The translations under genes were made by a program, and so were the position numbers. This document shows, in pieces, positions 42,319 to 50,695 of a stretch of 64,000 bases of DNA. The DNA comes from an uncultured Flavobacteriales bacterium (GTDB taxonomy: Bacteria > Bacteroidota > Bacteroidia > Flavobacteriales_D > Crocinitomicaceae): NCBI GenBank assembly GCA_913054135.1, contig CAJXJK010000012.1:93473-157472 (forward strand). Direction: 5' to 3'. Numbering within the stretch: position 1 is the first letter of the stretch; each line of letters opens with the position of its first letter. The notes under the pieces were generated by a model. It was not told the DNA's origin. It saw nothing but the letters and a program-made list of their open reading frames with translations, and searched no databases.

Positions 42319-44280
42319 ATGGATAAGAGATCAATAACGGGACTAATTCTAATCGCAGGGATATTAATCGCCTTCGCAATATTTAGCCCTAAACCAGACC
42401 CTGTTGAAGAAGATACTGCTCAAACAGAGCAAAATGATTCAACAAAAACAGAAGATAATGTTGTTACTGAAGTTGAAGATGTTGTTGCGTCTAACCTAGT
42501 ACCAAACAATGATGCTGACGGAAATCAAATTATTGATTCTCTTTTAGGACTTTCTTACCACGATACAATCACTGATTTAGATACCTTCATTGCGATTAGC
42601 GATAAGGTGAATCCTGAAATGTCGGCTATAGAAGATGATTCTACTGTTGCTGTGGTTGAAGAAGTTGAAGAGCTTCCTGCTTTTGACGAAGAAATCACAA
42701 CTATTGAAAATGATTTAATGATCGTTGACTTTAGTAATAAGGGTGGAAGAATTCAATCGGTTTATTTCAAAGAGTACGTGACTTATGATGATTACGTAGC
42801 TGAGAAAAAAGATCCTCTTAAATTATTTGATGAGAACTCAACTTATGGTATTTCTTATGACAATAAAGGAGACGAAGTAAATACTTCTGACCTTGAGTTT
42901 AAAATTATTTCACAAACTGCTGAAGCCATTTCATTAGAGTCAACAAAAAATGGTAAAACAGTAGGGTTCACTTACACAATGAAGCCTGGCAAGTATGACA
43001 TTGATTATGATGTTTATTTCAAAGGATTCTCTGATAGCGAAGTAGAAGATGCTCACTTTGTAGCTGATTTCAAGCTATTGGCAACTGAAAAGCATTTCCC
43101 TAACGAGCAAAGAAACTCTGTTACTTTCTTTCAATATGAAGAAGATTCATACGACTACATTTGGATGGAAGATGACTTAGAGTTTGAAGAAAACATTGAA
43201 TGGATTTCATTCAAACAGTCGTTCTTTACTGCCATCATCTCAAACAAAAACAATTTCTCTCCTAAAAACTCAACAATCAAAATTGCCAATTATGGTGATG
43301 AAGAGCAAGTTAAGTACACAAAGCATTATATGGCTGATGTGAACCTTGGAGCAACAAAAGCTGAAAACACTGTTGAGTTAAACTGGTACATGGGACCTGT
43401 TGATTATGACATCTTAGCATCATATGATAACGGTACTGAAGATGTAGTTGAATTAGGACCTGGATTATTCAGATGGATTAACAAATATGCTATTCGTCCT
43501 TTATTCACTGGTTTATTGGGATTAGGAGTTTCAGTTGGGTTTGCAATTTTATTATTGACAATCGTAGTAAAACTGATCTTATCTCCAGTTAACTATAAGA
43601 TGTACAAATCATCAGCAATGATGAAAGTATTGAAACCTGAGATTGAAAAGATTAACGAGAAGTTCCCTAAAAAGGAGGACGCAATGAAGAAGCAACAGGC
43701 CACCATGGGCTTATATCGTGAGACGGGCGTTAGTCCGCTTGCTGGTTGTGTGCCAATGCTGATTCAAATGCCTATTCTTTTCGCGATATTCAGATTATTC
43801 CCAGCATCTATTGAATTGAGACAAAAAGGATTCCTTTGGGCTGAAGATTTATCTTCTTATGATTCACCAATTCAATTAGGTTTTGAAATTCCTTTCTACG
43901 GATCACACGTTTCTATCTTTACTTTATTGATGGCGATTACAACATTGGTTTATACGCACTACAACAGTAGTAACATGCAACAACCAACACAATCAGGAAT
44001 GCCGAACATGAAATACATCATGTACTTCTTCCCGATCATGATGATCTTCTTCTTTAACTCTTACTCTTCAGGATTAAGTTTCTACTACTTCATCTCAACA
44101 TTGATGACAATTGGAATCATGTTTGCGATTAAGCGTTTCTTTATTGATGAAGAAAAGCTTTTAGCAAAGATTGAAGCCAAGAAAGCGAATCCAAGTAAAA
44201 AAGGAAAATCAAAGTTTGCTCAACGTTTAGAAGAAGCTCAAAGGCTTCAACAAGAAAAGGCCAAGAACAAAAAGAGATAA
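42319..44280 (+). CDS. yidC: Membrane protein insertase YidC/Oxa1
   Basis: Inserts and folds inner-membrane proteins alone or with Sec. N-terminal anchor helix (RSITGLILIAGILIAFAIFSP), a large acidic periplasmic domain (about 30-380) and the conserved Oxa1 core (about 385-620): LLGLGVSVGFAILLLTIVVKLILSPVNYKMYKSSAMM, RETGVSPLAGCVPMLIQMPILFAIFRLFP and a final SSGLSFYYFISTLMTIG. A basic C-terminal tail (KKGKSKFAQRLEEAQRLQQE) would contact the ribosome. 653 aa, usual for Bacteroidota. Confidence 0.97.
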   Translation: MDKRSITGLILIAGILIAFAIFSPKPDPVEEDTAQTEQNDSTKTEDNVVTEVEDVVASNLVPNNDADGNQIIDSLLGLSYHDTITDLDTFIAISDKVNPEMSAIEDDSTVAVVEEVEELPAFDEEITTIENDLMIVDFSNKGGRIQSVYFKEYVTYDDYVAEKKDPLKLFDENSTYGISYDNKGDEVNTSDLEFKIISQTAEAISLESTKNGKTVGFTYTMKPGKYDIDYDVYFKGFSDSEVEDAHFVADFKLLATEKHFPNEQRNSVTFFQYEEDSYDYIWMEDDLEFEENIEWISFKQSFFTAIISNKNNFSPKNSTIKIANYGDEEQVKYTKHYMADVNLGATKAENTVELNWYMGPVDYDILASYDNGTEDVVELGPGLFRWINKYAIRPLFTGLLGLGVSVGFAILLLTIVVKLILSPVNYKMYKSSAMMKVLKPEIEKINEKFPKKEDAMKKQQATMGLYRETGVSPLAGCVPMLIQMPILFAIFRLFPASIELRQKGFLWAEDLSSYDSPIQLGFEIPFYGSHVSIFTLLMAITTLVYTHYNSSNMQQPTQSGMPNMKYIMYFFPIMMIFFFNSYSSGLSFYYFISTLMTIGIMFAIKRFFIDEEKLLAKIEAKKANPSKKGKSKFAQRLEEAQRLQQEKAKNKKR

Positions 44281-44386
44281 TCACTTGTTATTAACAAACT
44301 AGCTGCACATTAAGAACTAATCCTTAATTTGCAGAAACAACAACCGTTCTGAGAGGTTCCTCAAGCCAATCAGAAAACAACAAACC

Positions 44387-45505
44387 ATGGAAGCACTGAA
44401 ACCTGTCAAATATTCTCAAAAAATTGGACGTGACTTTACGTCTACTTTGAACAAGAGAGTAAGAGCCTACTTCAAAGAGAATAATATTTCAAAGTATGCC
44501 AATGCGAACATGAAGATTAAAACAATCTTTATGATTTGCCTTTATTTTACGCCTTTAGTTTTCTTAATGACTGGTTTTGTTCAAGAAGTTTGGGCGGTTG
44601 GTCTTTGCTATTTCATTATGGCATTTGGTATGGCCGGAATCGGTTTATCAGTAATGCATGATGCGAACCACGGCGCTTATTCAAAAAAAGATTGGGTAAA
44701 CAAATGGCTAGGTAAAATCATTGTTCCTATTTCAGGATATGCTGCCAATTGGAAAATCCAACACAATGTACTTCACCACACTTACACTAACGTTGACGGA
44801 TATGACGAAGATATTCAGCCTCCTGGATTTTTAAGATTCTCACCGAACGAACCGCATAAGCCAATTCACAGATTTCAGCATTTATACGCTTGGTTCTTTT
44901 ACGGATTAATGACAGTTTCTTGGGCTACTAACAAAGACTTTGAAGCATTATTCAGATACAAGAAATTAGATTTAACCAAAACTGAAAACCCGAATTTCGG
45001 AGCTTTATTAGCCGAATTGATTGTGAGTAAATTGATCTTCTTTACTATCACTATTGTGATTCCTGTATTGATGATAGACATGGCTTGGTACTGGTGGGTA
45101 ACTTTCATCTTCTTGAGTCATTTCATTGCAGGATTGATTCTTTCATTTGTATTTCAACCGGCGCACGTAGTTCCTGAAACGGCATTTGTAAAAGCAAATC
45201 CTGATCATACAATTGACAACAATTTTGCAATGCATCAAATGGCAACCACTTCAAACTTTGCTCCTAAAAGCAGAATTCTATATTGGCTTATTGGTGGATT
45301 GAATTATCAAGTAGAGCATCATTTGTTCCCGAATATCTGCCACGTGCATTACAAGAAGTTATCTAAGATTGTAAAAGAAACGGCTAAAGAGTTCAACGTT
45401 CCTTACAACTCGCATAAAACATTCTTATCGGCTATCAAGTATCATATGAAGATGTTGAAAGCCATAGGACGTGATGAAATTCAAGGTGATTTTCATATCG
45501 GATAG
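44387..45505 (+). CDS. Membrane fatty acid desaturase, copy 1 (372 aa)
   Basis: Di-iron acyl-lipid/acyl-CoA desaturase. Histidine boxes: HDANH (91-95), HNVLHH (126-131) and QVEHH near residue 308 followed by LFPNICHVHY. Four hydrophobic helices flank them. The regiospecificity is not predictable; the third box QxxHH resembles front-end type desaturases. It lies 184 bases upstream of a close paralogue. A near-consensus TTAATTTG box lies about 60 bases upstream. Confidence 0.92.
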   Translation: MEALKPVKYSQKIGRDFTSTLNKRVRAYFKENNISKYANANMKIKTIFMICLYFTPLVFLMTGFVQEVWAVGLCYFIMAFGMAGIGLSVMHDANHGAYSKKDWVNKWLGKIIVPISGYAANWKIQHNVLHHTYTNVDGYDEDIQPPGFLRFSPNEPHKPIHRFQHLYAWFFYGLMTVSWATNKDFEALFRYKKLDLTKTENPNFGALLAELIVSKLIFFTITIVIPVLMIDMAWYWWVTFIFLSHFIAGLILSFVFQPAHVVPETAFVKANPDHTIDNNFAMHQMATTSNFAPKSRILYWLIGGLNYQVEHHLFPNICHVHYKKLSKIVKETAKEFNVPYNSHKTFLSAIKYHMKMLKAIGRDEIQGDFHIG

Positions 45506-45661
45506 TCTCTTTCGAGATTTATGATTCTTATCAGTTTCTAGGCAATATCCTTCAACAACATCCGTCTTCGGCAGCAATAAGTAGGGCAAAAGGCCGACTT
45601 TATTAAGAGTATGTTCTTAATTCAAGCTTATAAAAGGCTGTTTAAAACATAAAATAAGTCG

Positions 45662-45669
45662 TAACTTTG
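45662..45669 (+). promoter_or_regulatory. -7 box TAACTTTG for desaturase copy 2
   Basis: Exact TAnnTTTG, 20 bases before the ATG at 45690. It shows the second copy has its own promoter. The remainder of the 184-base gap contains nothing else recognised. Confidence 0.55.
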
Positions 45670-45689
45670 TACTCGGAAAATTAACTGTT

Positions 45690-46811
45690 ATGCAAGGAGC
45701 ACTTAAACCAATTAAATACGATCGGAAGATTGGCGCGGATTTCAACGCGACTTTGAACAAAAGAGTGAGAGCTTATTTCAAAGACAACAACATTTCTAAA
45801 CATGCCAATTTAAACATGAAACTGAAAACCATCTTTATGGTTTCTCTTTTCTTCGTGCCACTAGGATTTTTATTATCAGGCTTAGTACAAGAAGTTTGGT
45901 TGGTAGGCTTAATGTATCTTGGAATGGGATTAGGTACTGCAGGTATCGGTCTTTCAATTATGCATGATGCTAATCACGGCGCATATTCTAAAAAAGATAG
46001 CGTAAACAGATGGATTGGTAAAATTGTAAACATGGTTGGTGGATACGCTCCAACTTGGAAAATCCAACATAACATCTTGCACCACACTTACACGAATGTT
46101 GAAGGTTATGATGAAGATATTCAACCGCCTCCATTCTTAAGGTTCTCTCCTAATGCAGAGCTTAAACCAATTCATAAGTACCAACACTTCTATGCTTGGT
46201 TCTTCTACGGTTTAATGACTTTCTCTTGGATTACTGCAAAAGATTTCAAGCAATTGTACAGATACAAAGCTTTAGATCTTACCAAAACTGAAAACCCGAA
46301 CTTCGGAGCATTATTGGCTGAATTGATCTTTTTCAAAGCATTATACTATGTGCTAGTTCTCGTTTTACCAATCTTAATGATTGACATTGCTTGGTACTGG
46401 TTCCCAATATTTTTATTCGGATTGCACTTTGTTGCAGGATCTATCTTAGCTTATGTTTTTCAACCGGCTCATGTTGTGCCTGAGGTTGAATTCGTTGAGC
46501 ATGATGCTGATATGAGCATCCCTAACAACTTCGCTATTCACCAAATGCAAACAACTGCAAACTTTGCTCCTAAGAGTAGAATTTTATATTGGCTTGTTGG
46601 TGGATTGAATTATCAAGTTGAACACCACTTGTTTCCGAACATTTGTCACGTTCACTACAAAGGTTTATCTAAAGTTGTGAAACAAACAGCTGAAGAATTC
46701 GGAGTTCCTTACAACACGCATTCAACATTCTTTTCTGCAATTAAATATCACATGAAAATGCTTAAGGCAATTGGACGTGGTGAAATTAAAGGGAAGTATC
46801 ACGTAGGATAA
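45690..46811 (+). CDS. Membrane fatty acid desaturase, copy 2 (373 aa)
   Basis: Same family and layout as copy 1: HDANH, HNILHH, QVEHHLFPN in equivalent positions. The N-terminus LKPIKYDRKIGADFNATLNKRVRAYFKDNNISKHAN is closely similar. Differences concentrate in the transmembrane segments (residues 55-85 and 220-250), which line the acyl tunnel, so chain-length or position preference may differ. The DUF4199 gene follows 15 bases after its stop, probably in the same transcript. Confidence 0.92.
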   Translation: MQGALKPIKYDRKIGADFNATLNKRVRAYFKDNNISKHANLNMKLKTIFMVSLFFVPLGFLLSGLVQEVWLVGLMYLGMGLGTAGIGLSIMHDANHGAYSKKDSVNRWIGKIVNMVGGYAPTWKIQHNILHHTYTNVEGYDEDIQPPPFLRFSPNAELKPIHKYQHFYAWFFYGLMTFSWITAKDFKQLYRYKALDLTKTENPNFGALLAELIFFKALYYVLVLVLPILMIDIAWYWFPIFLFGLHFVAGSILAYVFQPAHVVPEVEFVEHDADMSIPNNFAIHQMQTTANFAPKSRILYWLVGGLNYQVEHHLFPNICHVHYKGLSKVVKQTAEEFGVPYNTHSTFFSAIKYHMKMLKAIGRGEIKGKYHVG

Positions 46812-46826
46812 ACATCCAAACACATC

Positions 46827-47399
46827 ATGAAGACTTCAGTTAAGTTCGGAATTGCATTTGCCTTAGTGTGGATGATCATTAACATGATTGTTTATTATTC
46901 AGGTGGTTCTATTGGATTTTTCAAACTAGGAATCATGATCAATGTGTTCTTGTTAATGACAGGAATCGCGGTTGGATTGTACATGTCTAAAAAAGATGAA
47001 GGATTTGCTGAAGGACATTTCTTAGCAGACTTTAAAGCGGCCATGCAAACAGGAATCATTTACACCATTTTAGTGGCAGGATTTGCCTATCTCTATCATG
47101 AAAAAATAGATCCTTCAATCAGAAATACCATGATTGCTGAACGTACAGCAGATTTGCATAAAAAGTTCCCAGACGACACTAATTTCTTGGCTTTACAAGA
47201 TACTGACCCAACTTGGGCTGGTAAAAGTTTTGATGATTTCATTGAGAATAAAGAAGATAATTTTGAATCAATCTTCTCTTCATCTTCAGTGTTCATTGCC
47301 CACTTAATGGGACTGACATTCTTTTCAGGATTTTATTCTTTCTTCGTCACACTTATCTTTAGAAAGATTGTGATGCGAGGGCCAAAAAAGGCTTCCTAG
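46827..47399 (+). CDS. DUF4199 membrane protein (190 aa)
   Basis: Four transmembrane helices: two near the N-terminus (FGIAFALVWMIINMIVYYSGG, GIMINVFLLMTGIAVGLYM), one after FKAAMQTGIIYTILVAGF and one near the C-terminus. The EGHFLADFKAAMQTG segment is typical of the Bacteroidota DUF4199 family. Function unknown. The long polar loop (about 95-150) between helices 3 and 4 faces one side only. Its end overlaps mpl by 4 bases convergently. Confidence 0.85.
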   Translation: MKTSVKFGIAFALVWMIINMIVYYSGGSIGFFKLGIMINVFLLMTGIAVGLYMSKKDEGFAEGHFLADFKAAMQTGIIYTILVAGFAYLYHEKIDPSIRNTMIAERTADLHKKFPDDTNFLALQDTDPTWAGKSFDDFIENKEDNFESIFSSSSVFIAHLMGLTFFSGFYSFFVTLIFRKIVMRGPKKAS

Positions 47400-48781
47400 T
47401 TAATCAACTCTTTAGCAAAGGCGTCCAAGTCTACGCCATGAAAGTTTCCTGAACTCATTAAGAGTAGATTTTTATCTTTCCAATCCTTAGCTCTAAGCAA
47501 AGCGGTTATTTCATCTGAATCAGTATAAACAGTCACATTCTTTGTTCCAAATGCTGCTTCAACCATTTCAGCAGTGATGGGTTCTAATTTTTTATGTGCC
47601 ACTACGTCTGGGCTAAAGTAAACGATAGCCTCATCAGCATCCTCCATACATTCATTATAGTGCGGCAAAAACTCTTTCTTCAATGAAGAGAAAGTATGAA
47701 GCTCCATACATGCTATTAACTTTCTTTCAGGGTATTGTTGCTTCACTGCTGCCACTGTCGCTTTTAACTTTGAAGGTGAGTGAGCAAAATCTTTATAAGC
47801 AACACTTGAATCATTCTCAGCAATCTGTTCTAAACGCTTTGCAGCTCCTGTAAACGAAGAGATAGCTTCAAAGAATTGATCATCCCTCACCCCTATCTCG
47901 TTTAGCATAAGCTTAGCACACATCAAGTTTTGCAAGTTGTGATTTCCGAATATTTTTAGTTCCAGTTCTTTGTAGGTCATTTGGCCTTCATCATTATATC
48001 CAGCTTCAACAATTACATAGGTAATTCCATCTCTTACTTCAAAGTCAGGTGTTCTATAGGGCAAAGCTTTTATGTCCGGGCGCAATAAGTTAACTACTTC
48101 AATGATACTCTCATCTCCCTCATAAAATACAAGCGTACCATCTTTCTCAAATTTATCTGTGAAGATTTTGAATTGTCCCACATAATTTTCGAAAGTCGGA
48201 AAGACATTAATGTGATCCCAAGCGATTCCGCTAATACAACCTACATGAGGTGCGTACCAATGAAACTTTGGACGCCTATCAATTGGTGATGACAGGTATT
48301 CATCTCCTTCAATTACAATATATGGAGCGTCTGAAAGCTGAACCATACAATCAAAGCCTTCAAGTAAAGCTCCTACTAAATAATCAGTCTCTAAGCCAAG
48401 CTTATCCATCACGTGCAACATCATAGAAGTGATGGTAGTTTTACCATGACTGCCTCCTATCACCAATCGCTTCTTGTCTTTAGTTTGAGAGTAAACAAAC
48501 TCAGGGTAAGAATAAATCTTTAAGCCCATATTTTGCGCTTTCAGCAATTCAGGATTATCCTCTCTAGCATGCATACCAAGAATGATTGCATCTAAATCTT
48601 CAGTAATAAAATCTGGATTCCATCCTATTTGCTTTGGTAAGATTCCCTCTTTTGCTAACCTACTTTTAGAAGGCTCAAAAATCTCATCATCTGATCCAGT
48701 TACCTGGTATCCCTTTCTGCTCAAGGCCATTGCTAAGTTGTGCATGGCCGATCCTCCGATAGCTATAAAATGTACTTTCAT
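47396..48781 (-). CDS. mpl: UDP-N-acetylmuramate:tripeptide ligase (murein recycling)
   Basis: Mur-ligase-family enzyme that attaches recycled cell-wall tripeptide to UDP-MurNAc. N-terminal Rossmann VHFIAIGGSAMHNLAMALS, ATP-binding GGSHGKTTITSMM (109-121), EGDEYLSSPIDRRPKFHWY and WDHINVFPTFENY typical of Mpl rather than MurC. 461 aa, usual. It is a single gene, divergent from the gene at 48984. Confidence 0.9.
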   Translation of the reverse strand: MKVHFIAIGGSAMHNLAMALSRKGYQVTGSDDEIFEPSKSRLAKEGILPKQIGWNPDFITEDLDAIILGMHAREDNPELLKAQNMGLKIYSYPEFVYSQTKDKKRLVIGGSHGKTTITSMMLHVMDKLGLETDYLVGALLEGFDCMVQLSDAPYIVIEGDEYLSSPIDRRPKFHWYAPHVGCISGIAWDHINVFPTFENYVGQFKIFTDKFEKDGTLVFYEGDESIIEVVNLLRPDIKALPYRTPDFEVRDGITYVIVEAGYNDEGQMTYKELELKIFGNHNLQNLMCAKLMLNEIGVRDDQFFEAISSFTGAAKRLEQIAENDSSVAYKDFAHSPSKLKATVAAVKQQYPERKLIACMELHTFSSLKKEFLPHYNECMEDADEAIVYFSPDVVAHKKLEPITAEMVEAAFGTKNVTVYTDSDEITALLRAKDWKDKNLLLMSSGNFHGVDLDAFAKELIN

Positions 48782-48852
48782 GGTTTGAAGTTCGGGATTA
48801 TTGGTCGTTGTTAGGAAGTTGAACCGCTTGATTTATTCACAGGCTGCTGTGG

Positions 48853-48951
48853 TTTCGAGCGAGATGACAAATGTTTTTCGTTTTTCGAGCGTCCTGGCTT
48901 CGCCGGACTTTTCGTGTTTCGTTTTTCGATTAGCAGAACCGAAAATCGAAA
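48853..48951 (+). repeat. Intergenic repeat patch (direct and inverted repeats)
   Basis: The 202-base gap 48782-48983 contains TTTCGAGCGAGATGAC (48853-48868), a 13-base direct repeat TTTCGTTTTTCGA (48876-48888 and 48917-48929), a bulged hairpin GTCCTGGCTTCGCCGGAC (48891-48908), and an 8-base inverted repeat TTTCGATT / AATCGAAA (48924-48951). The first element shares TTCGAGCG with the REP-like sequence at 51428. Its role is not known. Confidence 0.5.
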
Positions 48952-48983
48952 TTTTCCTTATTTTCATAAACTGAAATAGCCCA

Positions 48984-49739
48984 ATGTCAATTAAAAGCCT
49001 GCTTCACGATAACTTTGAAAAGCGAAAGCGAATTTATCAGTTCGCCTTTATTTTATTGTTTGCCCTCACGGCCCCAATGTTAACATCAGATATTAAAGGT
49101 GTAATTGGAGATAACAATCAAACCATCTATATTGGAATTTTAGGCTTTTTTGCTGTGATTGCAGACACAATCGGAACGGTGATTAAAAGTAGAGAACTAA
49201 GGGAGTATCACACTTATCGAAACAAAAAATGGTTTGGCAGATACTTTGGAATATTTTGGGTTTTTAGAGCAAGTATATTTGCTTTTGGTGCAATCACGAT
49301 TGGTATTTCGTTCACTGGTGAAAGCATGAGCAAAAGCCATGCATTTTCAATGACCATCATGATTATAGAAATGTTTAGATGGATCTTCTTAGGGTTCTTC
49401 TCATATTACACTATTTCAGAAGGCAAAGAGAGAAAATTAGGTAAGAAAAGAATATTTCAAGGTGACTTACTCATATTTGTCAGTAGCCTATTTTATCTCA
49501 GCTGTATTTGGACAAGTATGAATCTTTCAAGCACTCCGTGGCTCGATATGACTGGCGCTCAAAAAGCGGAATATGTTTTCGCCGGATTTATGCTCTTCTT
49601 AATGCTTTATATCCCTTGTACTTTCTACCAATTTGCCGAAAAACTACTGCGATCTGAAGATAGAAAAGACAAAATTAGATTTTGGCTGAGCATCATCCTT
49701 ACAGCAGCCGTGGCTCTGAGTTACCCTATGATATTTTAA
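48984..49739 (+). CDS. Multipass membrane protein, unknown function (251 aa)
   Basis: Seven hydrophobic segments separated by short loops (LLFALTAPMLTSD, TIYIGILGFFAVIADTIGTVIK, FGIFWVFRASIFAFGAITIGI, MTIMIIEMFRWIFLGFFSY and others). Ends with FWLSIILTAAVALSYPMIF. No family recognised; nothing indicates a transporter signature. The region just upstream is a patch of intergenic repeats rather than a clear promoter. Confidence 0.7.
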   Translation: MSIKSLLHDNFEKRKRIYQFAFILLFALTAPMLTSDIKGVIGDNNQTIYIGILGFFAVIADTIGTVIKSRELREYHTYRNKKWFGRYFGIFWVFRASIFAFGAITIGISFTGESMSKSHAFSMTIMIIEMFRWIFLGFFSYYTISEGKERKLGKKRIFQGDLLIFVSSLFYLSCIWTSMNLSSTPWLDMTGAQKAEYVFAGFMLFLMLYIPCTFYQFAEKLLRSEDRKDKIRFWLSIILTAAVALSYPMIF

Positions 49740-49786
49740 TCAGCTACAACAAAAAATAACTATTTTAGAACCTCAAACCAACCCGC

Positions 49787-50638
49787 ATGATACTACACCC
49801 AATTGACACAGGAAATTTCAAACTAGACGGAGGAGCAATGTTCGGAGTCGTTCCGCAAACGATATGGTCGCGTACCAATCCGCCAGATGCAAATAACATG
49901 TGCTCTTGGAGTATGAGATGTTTGCTCATTGAAGATGGAGACCGATTAATGCTTGTAGACACTGGGATTGGAGATAAGCAATCTGAAAAGTTCTTCTCTT
50001 ACTATTATATGTTCGGTGATGGATCCTTGAAAGGCGGAATTGAAAAAGCCGGTTTCTCCTTAGATGATATTACAGACGTTTTCTTAACGCACTTGCATTT
50101 TGATCACTGTGGTGGCGCAATCCAAAGAATTGGAGAATCAGGTTTTGCACCTGTTTTTAAGAATGCCACTTATTGGTCAAACGAAAGACATTGGAAATGG
50201 GCAACCGAACCCAACCAAAGAGAAAAAGCTTCTTTCTTATCAGAAAACATCCTGCCCATTCAAGAATCAGGGCAACTAAAGTTTGTTAACAGAGAGGGAG
50301 ATTTAACCAAAAACGTTTTTAACGATATAGATGTAATGTTTGTTGACGGACACACCGATTCACAGCAACTACCGATCATTAATTACAAAGGAAAAAAAAT
50401 TGTTTTTATGGCCGATTTATTGCCTTCAGTTGGTCACATTCCTTTGGCTTATGTGATGGGATATGACACTCGTCCGCTAATCACCTTGGGAGAAAAAGAT
50501 GCCTTTTTGCGCAAAGCAGTTGAAGAAGAATACGTGCTCTTTTTAGAGCATGATCATGTGAATCAATGTTGTACACTAAAGAACACTGACAGAGGTGTAC
50601 GCCTTGATCGCACCTTTGATTTGAAAGAAATATTGTAA
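49787..50638 (+). CDS. MBL-fold metallo-hydrolase (283 aa)
   Basis: Metallo-beta-lactamase-fold hydrolase. The zinc motif is HLHFDHCGG (His102, His104, Asp106, His107). The N-terminal LLIEDGDRLMLVDTGIGDKQSEKF and the final metal ligands in FVDGHTDSQQLPII and FLEHDHVNQCC are visible. No signal peptide, so cytoplasmic. Subfamily resembles lactonase/AttM-like or general MBL proteins; the substrate is not assigned. Confidence 0.88.
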   Translation: MILHPIDTGNFKLDGGAMFGVVPQTIWSRTNPPDANNMCSWSMRCLLIEDGDRLMLVDTGIGDKQSEKFFSYYYMFGDGSLKGGIEKAGFSLDDITDVFLTHLHFDHCGGAIQRIGESGFAPVFKNATYWSNERHWKWATEPNQREKASFLSENILPIQESGQLKFVNREGDLTKNVFNDIDVMFVDGHTDSQQLPIINYKGKKIVFMADLLPSVGHIPLAYVMGYDTRPLITLGEKDAFLRKAVEEEYVLFLEHDHVNQCCTLKNTDRGVRLDRTFDLKEIL

Positions 50639-50695
50639 AAACCGCAGCAGTAAAAGTAGATTTTGCTATTTTGTACTACCAACTTTACTTAACCT

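Noticed and set aside
45506..45689. Short gene or element between the two desaturases
   Set aside because: No convincing frame or hairpin with T run; only the promoter box of copy 2.
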